DNA of 18,973 nucleotides, taken from Deltaproteobacteria bacterium (lineage in GTDB: Bacteria; Desulfobacterota; Desulfarculia; Adiutricales; JAGVGV01). The notes under the pieces are model-generated. The model had not been told where the DNA came from and made no database searches. It saw nothing but the letters and a program-made list of their open reading frames with translations. Shown piece by piece: positions 1 through 6,554 of the stretch (within the stretch, counting starts at the first letter, position 1; each line of letters starts with the position of its first letter). The stretch is from NCBI GenBank assembly GCA_015233515.1, contig JADFXS010000032.1, positions 1 to 18,973 of the forward strand, in the 5' to 3' direction. A program made the translations under genes and the position numbers.

Positions 1-28
1 CGCCACTAGCAACAATTCCGAATTTCAT
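1..28 (-). CDS. Possible 5' end of a minus-strand gene (partial)
   Basis: Reading the minus strand, an ATG at 26-28 opens a frame that begins MKFGIVASG and runs off the left edge. Nine residues are too few to assign a family. No good Shine-Dalgarno sequence precedes this ATG. A competing minus-strand ATG at 75-77 has a strong purine-rich site (GGGAGGG) but its frame closes after 23 codons at position 6, so it could be a short leader peptide overlapping the start. The divergent arrangement with the Mop gene at 347 makes a minus-strand gene here plausible, no more. Confidence 0.25.
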
Positions 29-88
29 CGTTTTCTGGCGGAAAAGGAAGAAGCGTATTGTTGGCCGCGAGTGACATTTTGCCCTCCC

Positions 89-147
89 TAGGATCCTAAG
101 TCAGGGATATGGCGGTAGTCCGCGGACTATCCCCGCGCACCTGACTT
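89..147 (-). promoter_or_regulatory. Nested hairpin/palindrome in the leader of the leftward gene
   Basis: The outer arms AAGTCAGG (98-105) and CCTGACTT (140-147) are perfectly complementary. Inside them lies a perfect 14-bp palindrome TAGTCCGCGGACTA (116-129) plus partial GCGG/CCGC pairing around it. A second palindrome, TAGGATCCTA (89-98), abuts the outer arm. On the minus strand this sits directly upstream of a GGGAGGG ribosome-binding-like tract, so it would lie in the 5' UTR of a leftward transcript. I do not recognise a known riboswitch class. A double operator is the alternative reading. Confidence 0.35.
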
Positions 148-215
148 GATATTTCCCGTTTGATTACTCTTTAGAATAAATATATCATCCGCCTCGCGTA
201 CCGTCAACGGGGCCT

Positions 216-254
216 CGGAAACATTATTTTATCCGTGGGAAAAATAATAATCCG
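216..254. promoter_or_regulatory. Extended inverted repeat upstream of the Mop gene
   Basis: The arms ATTATTTT (223-230) and AAAATAAT (241-248) are perfect inverted repeats around a 10-nt spacer, and are flanked by a second complementary pair, CGGA (216-219) and TCCG (251-254). The element lies in the divergent region about 95 bp before the Mop start codon. An AT-rich dyad upstream of a molybdate-binding protein invites comparison with ModE-type operators, but I see no clear match to the E. coli ModE consensus, so the role is inferred from position only. Confidence 0.35.
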
Positions 255-346
255 AACGCAATTTTATCTGCACGGCATCTGCCATTTTTTGGTATAGTCT
301 AACGATAAACAATCCATTTATTTTTCTTCACGGACAGGAGACGGCC

Positions 347-556
347 ATGAAATACGGAGCCAGAAACACGATAAAAGCCAAGGTGAAATCCGTAAAAAAC
401 GGCGATATCATGTCTTTAATCAAATTTGAAGTCACCACGCCCACGGAGATGGCCTCTGTCCTGACGACCGAATCGGTGGAAGCCATGCAGCTTAAAATCG
501 GGGACGAAGTGGAGTTGATCATCAAGGCCATACACGTGCTGCCGGTAAAAGAGTAA
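347..556 (+). CDS. mop: Molbindin-type molybdate-binding protein (Mop/TOBE domain)
   Basis: This 69-residue protein is a single Mop/TOBE domain, the usual size for free-standing molbindins, which assemble as cytoplasmic oligomers and hold molybdate or tungstate for storage or delivery. Family features seen are the N-terminal SARN-like stretch (GARNTIKAKVKSV), the central segment with a basic residue and hydrophobic strand (SLIKFEV), the TTESVEAMQL segment before the turn LKIGDEVELI, and the terminal IKAIHVL strand. The start is supported by an AGGAG site about 8 bases upstream. No ABC transporter gene for molybdate is next to it in the window; the nearest downstream gene encodes an iron-sulfur protein. 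Family assignment is strong; ligand preference (Mo or W) cannot be read from sequence. Confidence 0.88.
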   Translation: MKYGARNTIKAKVKSVKNGDIMSLIKFEVTTPTEMASVLTTESVEAMQLKIGDEVELIIKAIHVLPVKE

Positions 557-986
557 ACAAATTGATTGATGAGTCCCGACTTACAAACAATTAAGACCAT
601 AACCATGCGATTTACCGCCAGATTACGCTTAACACCCTTAATATGAGGCATACTTGGGGAACCCGGGTGGTTCCCTGAATATCACTTCGCCGCTTCCATG
701 CCCTGACCTAAAACCTCTTTGACGTCAACCCGCATGTCATGGCATGGCGGTGAGACGATGAGGAGGTTTCATCTTGCGATTCTTCTTTAAATACTAGCCG
801 ATCAAACAAAACTTGGCAGAGGTCGGTCTTGTCGGCCGGACTGTAACCCTCTCCGACTACCTTGGCGCATAGTGTCGTCGAGTTCCATTTTGCTCGGCGG
901 ACAGGGTTGTTAACGGCCTCGTTAGACAAGGTCGTGACCGGGGAATCTTATTTCAACGAAAATATGAACTTTTACAGGAGTAAATC
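557..986 (+). other. Long non-coding leader between mop and the double-cubane gene
   Basis: About 430 bp without a convincing gene; short frames here have no ribosome-binding site and no family resemblance. A hairpin with 7-bp arms GGGAACC (657-663) and GGTTCCC (669-675) follows mop but lacks a T-run, so it is at best a weak terminator. Further right, AGGTCGG near 820 can pair imperfectly with CCGACTACCT near 853. I recognise no riboswitch or tRNA. The length leaves room for a promoter and a structured 5' UTR for the downstream gene. Confidence 0.5.
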
Positions 987-2264
987 ATGCCTTCACCGTA
1001 TGAAACCATGTGGAAAGAGCTTGGCCTTGACTTGGCAGCCCACGATAAACTTTTGGAAGTCCTGGGACAAGGGTATGGACAAATCTTCCTGACCCAGAAG
1101 GATCGCCCTCAAGGAATGGATTATTTTAACTTTGTCATGTCCGAAGTTCATGGGCTGCGGATCAAGGAATTGCTGGACGGAAAGCAAAACGGCGTCAAGA
1201 TTGTCGGTTCATATTGTGTGTTCGTTCCCGAAGAACTAGTCCGCGCCGCCGGAGCCACCCTGGTGGGTCTATGTTCGGGCGCGGATTTCGCCATGGATGA
1301 AGTCGAATCCCTGCTGCCGCGCAATACTTGCGCTCTGATCAAGTCATCCTTCGGGTTCAAACTGGGAAAAGTATGTCCGTATTTGGAATCAGCCGACCTG
1401 ATCGTCGGCGAAAACACCTGTGACGGCAAAAAAAAGTCATACGAAACCATGAAGACCCTAACGTCCAATTTTTATGTGATGGACTTGCCGCAGATGAAAA
1501 CGGGCGAAGGCAAAGCGTTACTTAAAGCCGAATATCAACGTTTCGCCAAGGCGCTGGAAGATTTGACCGGAAAGGCCATTACCTTGGAAAGCCTGCGGAA
1601 GGCCATTGAAATCGTCAATAAAAAACGTCAGGCGATTTATCGCCTGTCCCAACTTCGCACCGCTGACCCGTCTCCGATTTCCGGGTTGGATGCCCTACTC
1701 ATCAACCAGGTCTTTTTCTATGATGACCCCATCCGCTTTACCGACTCGGTCAATAAAATCTGTGATGAACTTGAGGAACGTGTCAGAAAAGGAACCGGCC
1801 CTTTCCCCAAGGGAACGCCGCGCTTGTTGATTTCGGGTTGCCCCATGGCCGTGCCCAATTGGAAACTCCCCTGGATCATCGAATCAGCGGGCGCGGTGAT
1901 TGTGGGTGAGGAATCATGCGTCGGCGAACGAGGCACTCGTAATTTGGTGTCCGATACGGGCCAAACTGTGGAAGACCTGTTCGACGCCGTCGTGGATCGG
2001 TATTTTCAAGTGGATTGCGCCATTTTTACGCCCAATCCGGATCGGTTACAGCATATTGAGGAAATGTATCGTAAGTATAATGCCCAAGGGGTAATTCATT
2101 ACAGCCTCAATTTTTGCCAGCCCTACCAGATGGAAAGCATCCCGTTGGCCAAAAAACTCCAGGCCCAGGAAATCCCGACCCTCGCCTTGGAAACTGATTA
2201 CAGCCAGGGGGATATCGAGCAGCTAAGAACACGTGTCCAGGCTTTTATCGAAATAATCAAATAA
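987..2264 (+). CDS. yjiM: Double-cubane-cluster reductase of the 2-hydroxyacyl-CoA dehydratase family (YjiM-like)
   Basis: The 425-residue protein has the two-lobed arrangement of the HgdB/BcrB/YjiM family. Diagnostic stretches are GSYCVFVPEELVRAAGA (74-90), the GENTCDGKKKSYE signature (141-153), SGCPMAVPN (283-291) and GEESCVGERGTR (307-318). Ten cysteines (77, 96, 115, 130, 145, 259, 285, 311, 344, 377) supply cluster ligand candidates; C77, C145, C285, C311 and C377 lie in the family motifs. Characterised relatives hold an [8Fe-9S] double-cubane cluster and are reduced at low potential by an ATP-dependent activator (YjiL type); the physiological substrate is unknown. An AGGAG site lies six bases before ATG. 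No activator gene is visible in the window, which is unusual because the pair is normally adjacent. It is not clearly a CoA dehydratase subunit, since those come as A/B pairs. Confidence 0.85.
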   Translation: MPSPYETMWKELGLDLAAHDKLLEVLGQGYGQIFLTQKDRPQGMDYFNFVMSEVHGLRIKELLDGKQNGVKIVGSYCVFVPEELVRAAGATLVGLCSGADFAMDEVESLLPRNTCALIKSSFGFKLGKVCPYLESADLIVGENTCDGKKKSYETMKTLTSNFYVMDLPQMKTGEGKALLKAEYQRFAKALEDLTGKAITLESLRKAIEIVNKKRQAIYRLSQLRTADPSPISGLDALLINQVFFYDDPIRFTDSVNKICDELEERVRKGTGPFPKGTPRLLISGCPMAVPNWKLPWIIESAGAVIVGEESCVGERGTRNLVSDTGQTVEDLFDAVVDRYFQVDCAIFTPNPDRLQHIEEMYRKYNAQGVIHYSLNFCQPYQMESIPLAKKLQAQEIPTLALETDYSQGDIEQLRTRVQAFIEIIK

Positions 2265-2265
2265 A

Positions 2266-2691
2266 TATAAGTGAAATCGAGGCTCTACTAAAAAGCCTGG
2301 CGCGTTTTTCCGAGAAGATGATCATCATATCCAGCTATGAGGACGGGCAATCCACAACAATCGACACCCGTCGAATCGGGCCCGGACTGATCTTCGAACG
2401 ACTCTGGAGAGAAACCGGGCGCCAGGAACGGATCAAGGCCTTGCTTGGTGATCGTCAGTTTCAGTTTGATATGGAACGAGCCATCTTTCTGACCGTCCTC
2501 CATCGGTTGATGCGACCTGGTTCAGACCGGCAAGGTGACCACTGGCGGGAAGACTATCGGATAGCCGGTGTGGAGGGGGTGGTCAACCCGCCAATAACCA
2601 ACAAGACGGACCCATCCCCCCTTAAGTTTAGGAACTGATGGTGGAGGGCCGCCGCTACATCGTCTGCCACAACGAAGAGCAGGCAGTGTAA
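2266..2691 (+). pseudogene. Decayed IS1634-family transposase remnant
   Basis: The open frame including 2318-2638 reads RRIGPGLIFERLWRETGRQ, then ERAIFLTVLHRLMRPGSDR and WREDYRIAGVEGV, which I recognise as the N-terminal region of IS1634-type (IS4 superfamily) transposases. Similarity stops near 2575, and after a short unrelated stretch a second piece in another frame (2638-2691) reads VEGRRYIVCHNEEQA, matching a more C-terminal part of the same family. The DDE catalytic region between them is gone and the frame is shifted. The homologous reading extends leftward without a stop to just after the TAA of the double-cubane gene. I could not see terminal inverted repeats. Non-functional scar. Confidence 0.75.
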
Positions 2692-3271
2692 TATACCTTT
2701 TTTATAGAATTATTTTTTTGTCGCTTTAGAAGATGGGTAAGGCATTTTTGCTAACAAAATTCAGGCAGGGGGTTGAGGAAGGTTGATAGGGAAATCGAAA
2801 CGAACAAAAAATAGTGTTTGATACTCTCTTGACTCAGCTATAATGGACCCGGATAATCCGGGCAAGTCTGGGGTTGAGGAAAAACTCGATCGACGTGGTT
2901 TCAGCGGATTTGGGGTGCAAACAGGGCATAATCAAATAACCTCGGCAGAGGAAATGAAGCATTTCCAACTAAACTTGGGAACCGCTGTTGAAGGAAGCTG
3001 GAGCTTCCAGGCTTTTCCTAGCTCCCAAGCTGGAGCTTGGGAGCTAGCTGGAACTCATTACCTAAATGCGGCGCTGTAAAAACCGACATTTTTATATTAA
3101 CTTGATAAGGATTCAGGCAAATGATCGAATGCGCGGCTTTCCGACTAATAAGCTATGTGCTAACGCGCTATCTCCTTACAAAGACTTCCACGGATCATCT
3201 TTTCTTAAACAATGATCTGACTCAACGGCAACAAGATTTCCGAATCCCACCAGCCTCGTTGCCATAGAACC
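2692..3271. other. Intergenic region before the PqqD-kinase module
   Basis: About 580 bp, AT-rich at first, with no credible gene; the 78-codon frame at 2843 runs through the hairpin repeats and has no ribosome-binding site. A degenerate relative of the hairpin repeats (TTCCAACT followed by CTTGGGAAC, about 2963-2982) precedes the intact copies at 2993-3047. I cannot point to a good sigma-70 promoter for the gene at 3272, whose leader also lacks a clear Shine-Dalgarno sequence. Confidence 0.5.
2993..3047. repeat. Two adjacent AAGCT-centred hairpin repeats
   Basis: The first (2993-3008) is GGAAGCT-GG-AGCTTCC. The second (3018-3047) has perfect 14-bp arms, CTAGCTCCCAAGCT and AGCTTGGGAGCTAG, around a GG loop. 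The second shares architecture and core with the element at 6471-6500: same length, same position of AAGCT at the tip, and arm differences that are compensated on the opposite arm. They resemble the short dispersed palindromes seen in many bacterial genomes (REP-like). A cruciform, transcript-end protector or mobile palindrome are all possible. Confidence 0.75.
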
Positions 3272-4507
3272 ATGCAATCCTTTCCGCTGCACTTCCCTCG
3301 CGCCTTGAGTGTATTTTCCATCGAAAACAACCTCGTGATTTTCCACGCCCATAGTTTACGTTATTGGGCGCTCAACTCCATGGCGCGGCGAATTTTCGAA
3401 GGGCTGTACCGGGGCGATACGGTTGACATCGTTGCCCAGGATGTGGCAAGTGCATTTTCCTTCATGCCGATGGATGCATTGCATATCGTCGAAAGCACCA
3501 TCTCTTCATGGCACAGCTCTGGGTTACTTCTTGATGGAGATACCCTGGAAGCTCAGATGTTGTCCAATACGACGGATACGCCTGGTGCATCCATTGTCCG
3601 CCACGCGGATGAGCGGACTGGCACTGTCGACCATCTGCGACCGGCTTCGGACATCCCTTGTTACGATTATGCGATCGAGGAAGTTTCCTTTCGTCTGATC
3701 CTTGAGGATCCGCTCTTTGCTCGGATCCACCTTCCGCTTTTTGCACAATACCGCACCGGGCCTGTTTCGGACGACGCGTTGTGCTTGAGCCTGCGGCGCG
3801 AGGAAGCCGCCTACCGCCTTTGCCGGGACGGCTGCGTCATAGAATGGACCGAGAGCTACGATATTGTTTCCACCAAATTCATACAGACCCTGGTGGGGCA
3901 CGTCTGCGGGCTCGAAGCCTATGCCGCCGTCTTCCATGGCGCGGCTGTGGTCGTGGGTGAGGCGCTCTACCTCTTTCCGGGCAAGACCGGATCAGGCAAG
4001 AGCACTCTGGCCGCCGCCTTGGTCTGCTCGGGATTTACCTGCATCAACGACGACACACTCTTCGCCAGAGCCGACGACGAGAGGTTTTTTTCCCTTCCCC
4101 TGAGTATCAAACTGCGCCAGCCGAGTTGGCCGTTGATTGCGCCGATATATCCCGGGATCGATCGCCTGCCCGTGACCGATCTGCCACAGTCCGCCGTTAA
4201 ATTTTTTCCCGCGCCCCGTCTTCCCTTACAGCAGTTGCGCAGCGGGTTCGTTCTAAAGGGGATATTTTTCCCGACGGTCGTCCCTGCCGCGGACGACACC
4301 TCAAACGGGGACGCCGAGGCCGCCTGCCCGCGCCTTTCGGCTACCGAGTCCTTCGTCCGCCTGCTCGAGGGGGCGACGTGGATCGCGCCCGAACCTGAAC
4401 GGATGGGTCGGATTTTAGCGCTGATCGAGAGGACGCCGGCCTTCGAATTGCGCTACACCACTCTTGACCAGGCGTTAATCATGATCAAGGACAAGCTTAG
4501 ACCATGA
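3272..4507 (+). CDS. PqqD-like domain fused to an HPr-kinase-like domain
   Basis: The 411-residue protein begins with a PqqD/RRE-like module (about 10-90; LNSMARRIFEGLYRG at 34-48, followed by a helical stretch). The C-terminal half is HPr kinase-like: a hydrophobic strand leads into a Walker A loop GKTGSGKST (237-245, K243, S244) and, after a helix, the acidic pair INDD (258-261) expected for metal and catalysis. In known families such kinases without HPr partners occur in peptide biosynthetic clusters, where PqqD-like domains bind leader peptides; the lasso-peptide kinases phosphorylate a C-terminal serine. The stop overlaps the next start as ATGA, implying coupled translation. Which peptide it modifies is inferred. 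No strong ribosome-binding site precedes the ATG. The region is visibly GC-richer than the flanks. Confidence 0.75.
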   Translation: MQSFPLHFPRALSVFSIENNLVIFHAHSLRYWALNSMARRIFEGLYRGDTVDIVAQDVASAFSFMPMDALHIVESTISSWHSSGLLLDGDTLEAQMLSNTTDTPGASIVRHADERTGTVDHLRPASDIPCYDYAIEEVSFRLILEDPLFARIHLPLFAQYRTGPVSDDALCLSLRREEAAYRLCRDGCVIEWTESYDIVSTKFIQTLVGHVCGLEAYAAVFHGAAVVVGEALYLFPGKTGSGKSTLAAALVCSGFTCINDDTLFARADDERFFSLPLSIKLRQPSWPLIAPIYPGIDRLPVTDLPQSAVKFFPAPRLPLQQLRSGFVLKGIFFPTVVPAADDTSNGDAEAACPRLSATESFVRLLEGATWIAPEPERMGRILALIERTPAFELRYTTLDQALIMIKDKLRP

Positions 4508-5871
4508 CCCCATGGAAAGCCTTCTGCTTTCTGTACGCCTGCCTGTCCGACCGGGATGCGGAGGCGGGGACGGAAGACATTCTAACAACCCTTCTGTCTA
4601 CCGGGGCTGTCCATTGGGAAGCCGTGCTCCGAGTGGCGGATCGCGAAGGTTTGCTCCCGGCCCTTTATTGCGCGCTGCGAGACAAGGGACTGCTCGCCTA
4701 CCTGGCAGACGATGTGCGGGAACTGCTCGCCGAGATACACCGGCTCAACAGCGTTCGCAACGGGCATATACTCACGACGATGACCTCGGTCAACGAACTG
4801 TTTGTCAAGGCCGGCCTCAGGCCTGTCTGGCTCAAAGGTGGGGCTTACTTGGCTTCAGGCGTATTTTCCGACCCCGGCGAGTTCATCATGCTTGACTTGG
4901 ATGTCCTGGTTCCGAAAAACGAAGTGACCAATGCGGCCAAGGCTCTGGAAGCCGACGGCTGGACGCCGGGGAGGACGATTTACCCTCCTGACCACCACCA
5001 CCTCGTCCCCTATTATCACCAAGACCACTTAGTCAGGATCGAAACGCACTTTGACTTGACCCTCGAATGCAACCGGCATCTTCTACCGGCCGCTTCGCTG
5101 CTGGCCAATGCCGTCTCCGGAAGCAGCAAGGTTCCGGACCTGTTAGTTCCCTCTCCGACGCACATGGCCTTGCACCACATCATCGAAGCCTTCATAAACA
5201 CCCCGGCCGGCACCGGGAGGCGAAAATACCTTTCGTTTGCACGAATCGTCCGTCGTTTCGGCGATCGCCTCCACTGGCCTTCTCTGGTCGGCGCCTTTAC
5301 CGGGGAAAACGACGCCCAAGTCATGGCGGACGCGCTGTTGACCGTGGAATTCCTCTTGGCTAGACGCATCCCGGAGGCGTTCCGCCCTCATCCGCTGCTG
5401 CACCTGGCCTGGACCTCTCGTCTTTGGGCCGAGCTGGTCCCTTTCCTGCACGAAGGCTTGCTCCCCACGGGTGTGGAAGTTGACCCCGCTTCCGCGCAAA
5501 TCCATTCAGAATTGGAGAAAAGCCGGCGTCAGCTTGAATTGTATTCCCGGACCGACACGGCTCTCCTGGCCCTAACCTCGAACTGCTTGACGGCTTTGGA
5601 GAAAAGCCGGCGTCAGCTCCAATTGCATTCCCGGACCGACACGGCTTTCCTGGCCTTAATCTCGAACTGCTTATCGGCGTTGGTTCGACTCTTGCCCAGG
5701 AAGTCCCTGCCCTGTTTCGTCGTCAGTGGTGTGCAAAAGCGTGTCCAAGCCCTCCGGGATTTCTCCCTTCCCGAGCGGCGGGCTATTCTGAAAAGGCTGT
5801 TCAGTCTTACCTGGTGGAGTAAAAAGATACATGATCTAGCCGGATACCGGCGCGGCAGACCCCGAGCGTGA
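4504..5871 (+). CDS. PF14907-type nucleotidyltransferase family protein with a C-terminal tandem repeat
   Basis: The 455-residue protein matches the uncharacterised nucleotidyltransferase family common beside PqqD/kinase genes. Seen are an N-terminal helical region, the family pattern VWLKGGAYLASG (108-119), the metal-binding-type LDLDVLV (130-136; D131 and D133), and RIETHFDL (178-185), resembling the family's E-x-H strand. A histidine cluster HHHL lies at 164-167. The C-terminal part holds two 28-residue copies (337-364 and 365-392) beginning LEKSRRQL, from an 84-bp tandem duplication. The ATG overlaps the stop of the kinase gene (ATGA). Substrate is unknown; members have been proposed to transfer a nucleotide or sugar-type group to peptides or glycans. 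No obvious frameshift. Confidence 0.72.
   Translation: MTPWKAFCFLYACLSDRDAEAGTEDILTTLLSTGAVHWEAVLRVADREGLLPALYCALRDKGLLAYLADDVRELLAEIHRLNSVRNGHILTTMTSVNELFVKAGLRPVWLKGGAYLASGVFSDPGEFIMLDLDVLVPKNEVTNAAKALEADGWTPGRTIYPPDHHHLVPYYHQDHLVRIETHFDLTLECNRHLLPAASLLANAVSGSSKVPDLLVPSPTHMALHHIIEAFINTPAGTGRRKYLSFARIVRRFGDRLHWPSLVGAFTGENDAQVMADALLTVEFLLARRIPEAFRPHPLLHLAWTSRLWAELVPFLHEGLLPTGVEVDPASAQIHSELEKSRRQLELYSRTDTALLALTSNCLTALEKSRRQLQLHSRTDTAFLALISNCLSALVRLLPRKSLPCFVVSGVQKRVQALRDFSLPERRAILKRLFSLTWWSKKIHDLAGYRRGRPRA
5512..5679 (+). repeat. 84-bp in-frame tandem duplication inside the nucleotidyltransferase gene
   Basis: Copy 1 is 5512-5595 and copy 2 is 5596-5679, exactly adjacent and in frame. I count 9 differences in 84 bases, giving 5 amino-acid changes in 28 residues. 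Each unit starts LEKSRRQL, continues SRTDTA and ends SNCL. The unit looks like a charged helix followed by a hydrophobic helix. The level of divergence suggests a fairly old duplication that kept the frame rather than an assembly artefact. Confidence 0.93.
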
Positions 5872-5996
5872 GTCGTTTCCCGGCGGATAGGACGAGTACT
5901 TATATTGTTGCCACACCAGCGTGCCGAGGCTTGTCCTGCAAAGATCGTCGGCATAAAAGGCCGCGTTGAATGCCGGATTCCGGTCCGCGATCGGCG

Positions 5997-6025
5997 TTGA
6001 CAATATCAGGCCCATCTGGTAACAA
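5997..6025 (+). promoter_or_regulatory. Candidate distal sigma-70-type promoter for the small peptide gene
   Basis: TTGACA (5997-6002) is followed after 17 bases by TAACAA (6020-6025). The -35 is perfect and the -10 is weak. It lies about 70 bp before the ATG at 6095 in the gap after the nucleotidyltransferase gene, so the peptide gene can be transcribed separately from the two enzymes. Confidence 0.35.
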
Positions 6026-6038
6026 ACACTCTTATGGG

Positions 6039-6074
6039 TTTAGGCACAGTTCGTGGTTTTTAGGCATTTACTAT
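6039..6074 (+). promoter_or_regulatory. Paired direct repeats before a -10-like box
   Basis: TTTAGGCA occurs at 6039-6046 and again at 6059-6066, spaced 20 bp start to start, i.e. about two helical turns. TACTAT (6069-6074), a good -10 hexamer, follows directly, and no -35 consensus stands at the proper distance. Weak -35 plus in-phase direct repeats is the usual look of an activator-dependent promoter such as those bound by OmpR/PhoB-type regulators. It would drive the 58-residue peptide gene starting at 6095. Confidence 0.4.
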
Positions 6075-6094
6075 GTATTTTTGCGAGGTGCTCC

Positions 6095-6271
6095 ATGAAT
6101 AATGACCAAGAAGAAAAAGACCACAGCTCTCCCGCCGATGATTCGATGCTCAAGGAACCCCTTAATCGTCGGGCCTTTATCGAGCGCTTCGGGGCCGGAG
6201 CCGCGATCGCCGTCGCGGCGACCTTGGTCCTGCTTACGACACCTAAGGCTATGGGAAATTCGTCGAATTAA
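6095..6271 (+). CDS. 58-residue peptide with twin-arginine-like motif (possible Tat substrate or peptide precursor)
   Basis: The ATG at 6095 is preceded by GAGGTG with a 4-base gap, a better start than the in-frame ATG at 6053. The peptide has an acidic, hydrophilic N-terminal part (1-24), then NRRAFIERFG (24-33) resembling a twin-arginine motif (RR25-26 with F28), a hydrophobic stretch AAIAVAATLVLLTTP (36-50), and a short tail KAMGNSSN. Only a few residues would remain after a signal cleavage, so it is not an ordinary exported enzyme. Its position downstream of a PqqD-kinase fusion and a nucleotidyltransferase suggests it may be their substrate; Ser56 and Ser57 near the C terminus are candidate phospho-acceptors by analogy with lasso-peptide kinases. 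That link is inference. It may instead be a membrane-anchored small protein. Confidence 0.65.
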   Translation: MNNDQEEKDHSSPADDSMLKEPLNRRAFIERFGAGAAIAVAATLVLLTTPKAMGNSSN

Positions 6272-6470
6272 TTTCTTGACAAGGTATTTTTCCGCTAGAA
6301 GCGGTTCCTCTCCATCGCATATACTACACCTAGACGAACACCTTGATATGATGGTCGAACGACCTGTTATCAATAGTGGGATGAACCCCGCGGCTACAGG
6401 TCTTCAGCCGCTCGGCGGCGAAAACATTTACCTTCATTTTGCGTAATATGCGGCTAGCGTTGCTCGTTTG

Positions 6471-6500
6471 CTTGTTCCCAAGCTCCAGCTTGGGAACAAG
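6471..6500. repeat. AAGCT-centred hairpin between convergent genes
   Basis: Perfect 14-bp arms CTTGTTCCCAAGCT and AGCTTGGGAACAAG flank a CC loop. Compared with 3018-3047, 12 of 14 arm bases are the same and the two changes are mirrored in the opposite arm. It lies between the end of the small peptide gene and the end of the leftward histidine kinase gene, so it could act as a bidirectional transcript end, but neither side has a T-run. Confidence 0.75.
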
Positions 6501-6554
6501 CCCTAAATTTAAATAAACTCAGCCTATGGACTGGCGCCGAGTTGTCTCAATACG

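Noticed and set aside
6..77. 23-codon minus-strand frame starting MSLAANNTL with a strong GGGAGGG site
   Set aside because: Too short to support as a gene alone; noted only as a possible leader peptide.
2843..3079. 78-codon plus-strand frame
   Set aside because: It runs through the hairpin repeats, lacks a ribosome-binding site and its sequence has no protein-like features.
3272..6271. Complete lasso-peptide cluster
   Set aside because: No asparagine-synthetase-like cyclase, leader protease or exporter gene is present in the window; only the kinase and nucleotidyltransferase are.
6276..6281. TTGACA after the small peptide gene, context shared with 15073-15083
   Set aside because: No -10 box at a suitable distance and no gene starts downstream on the plus strand.
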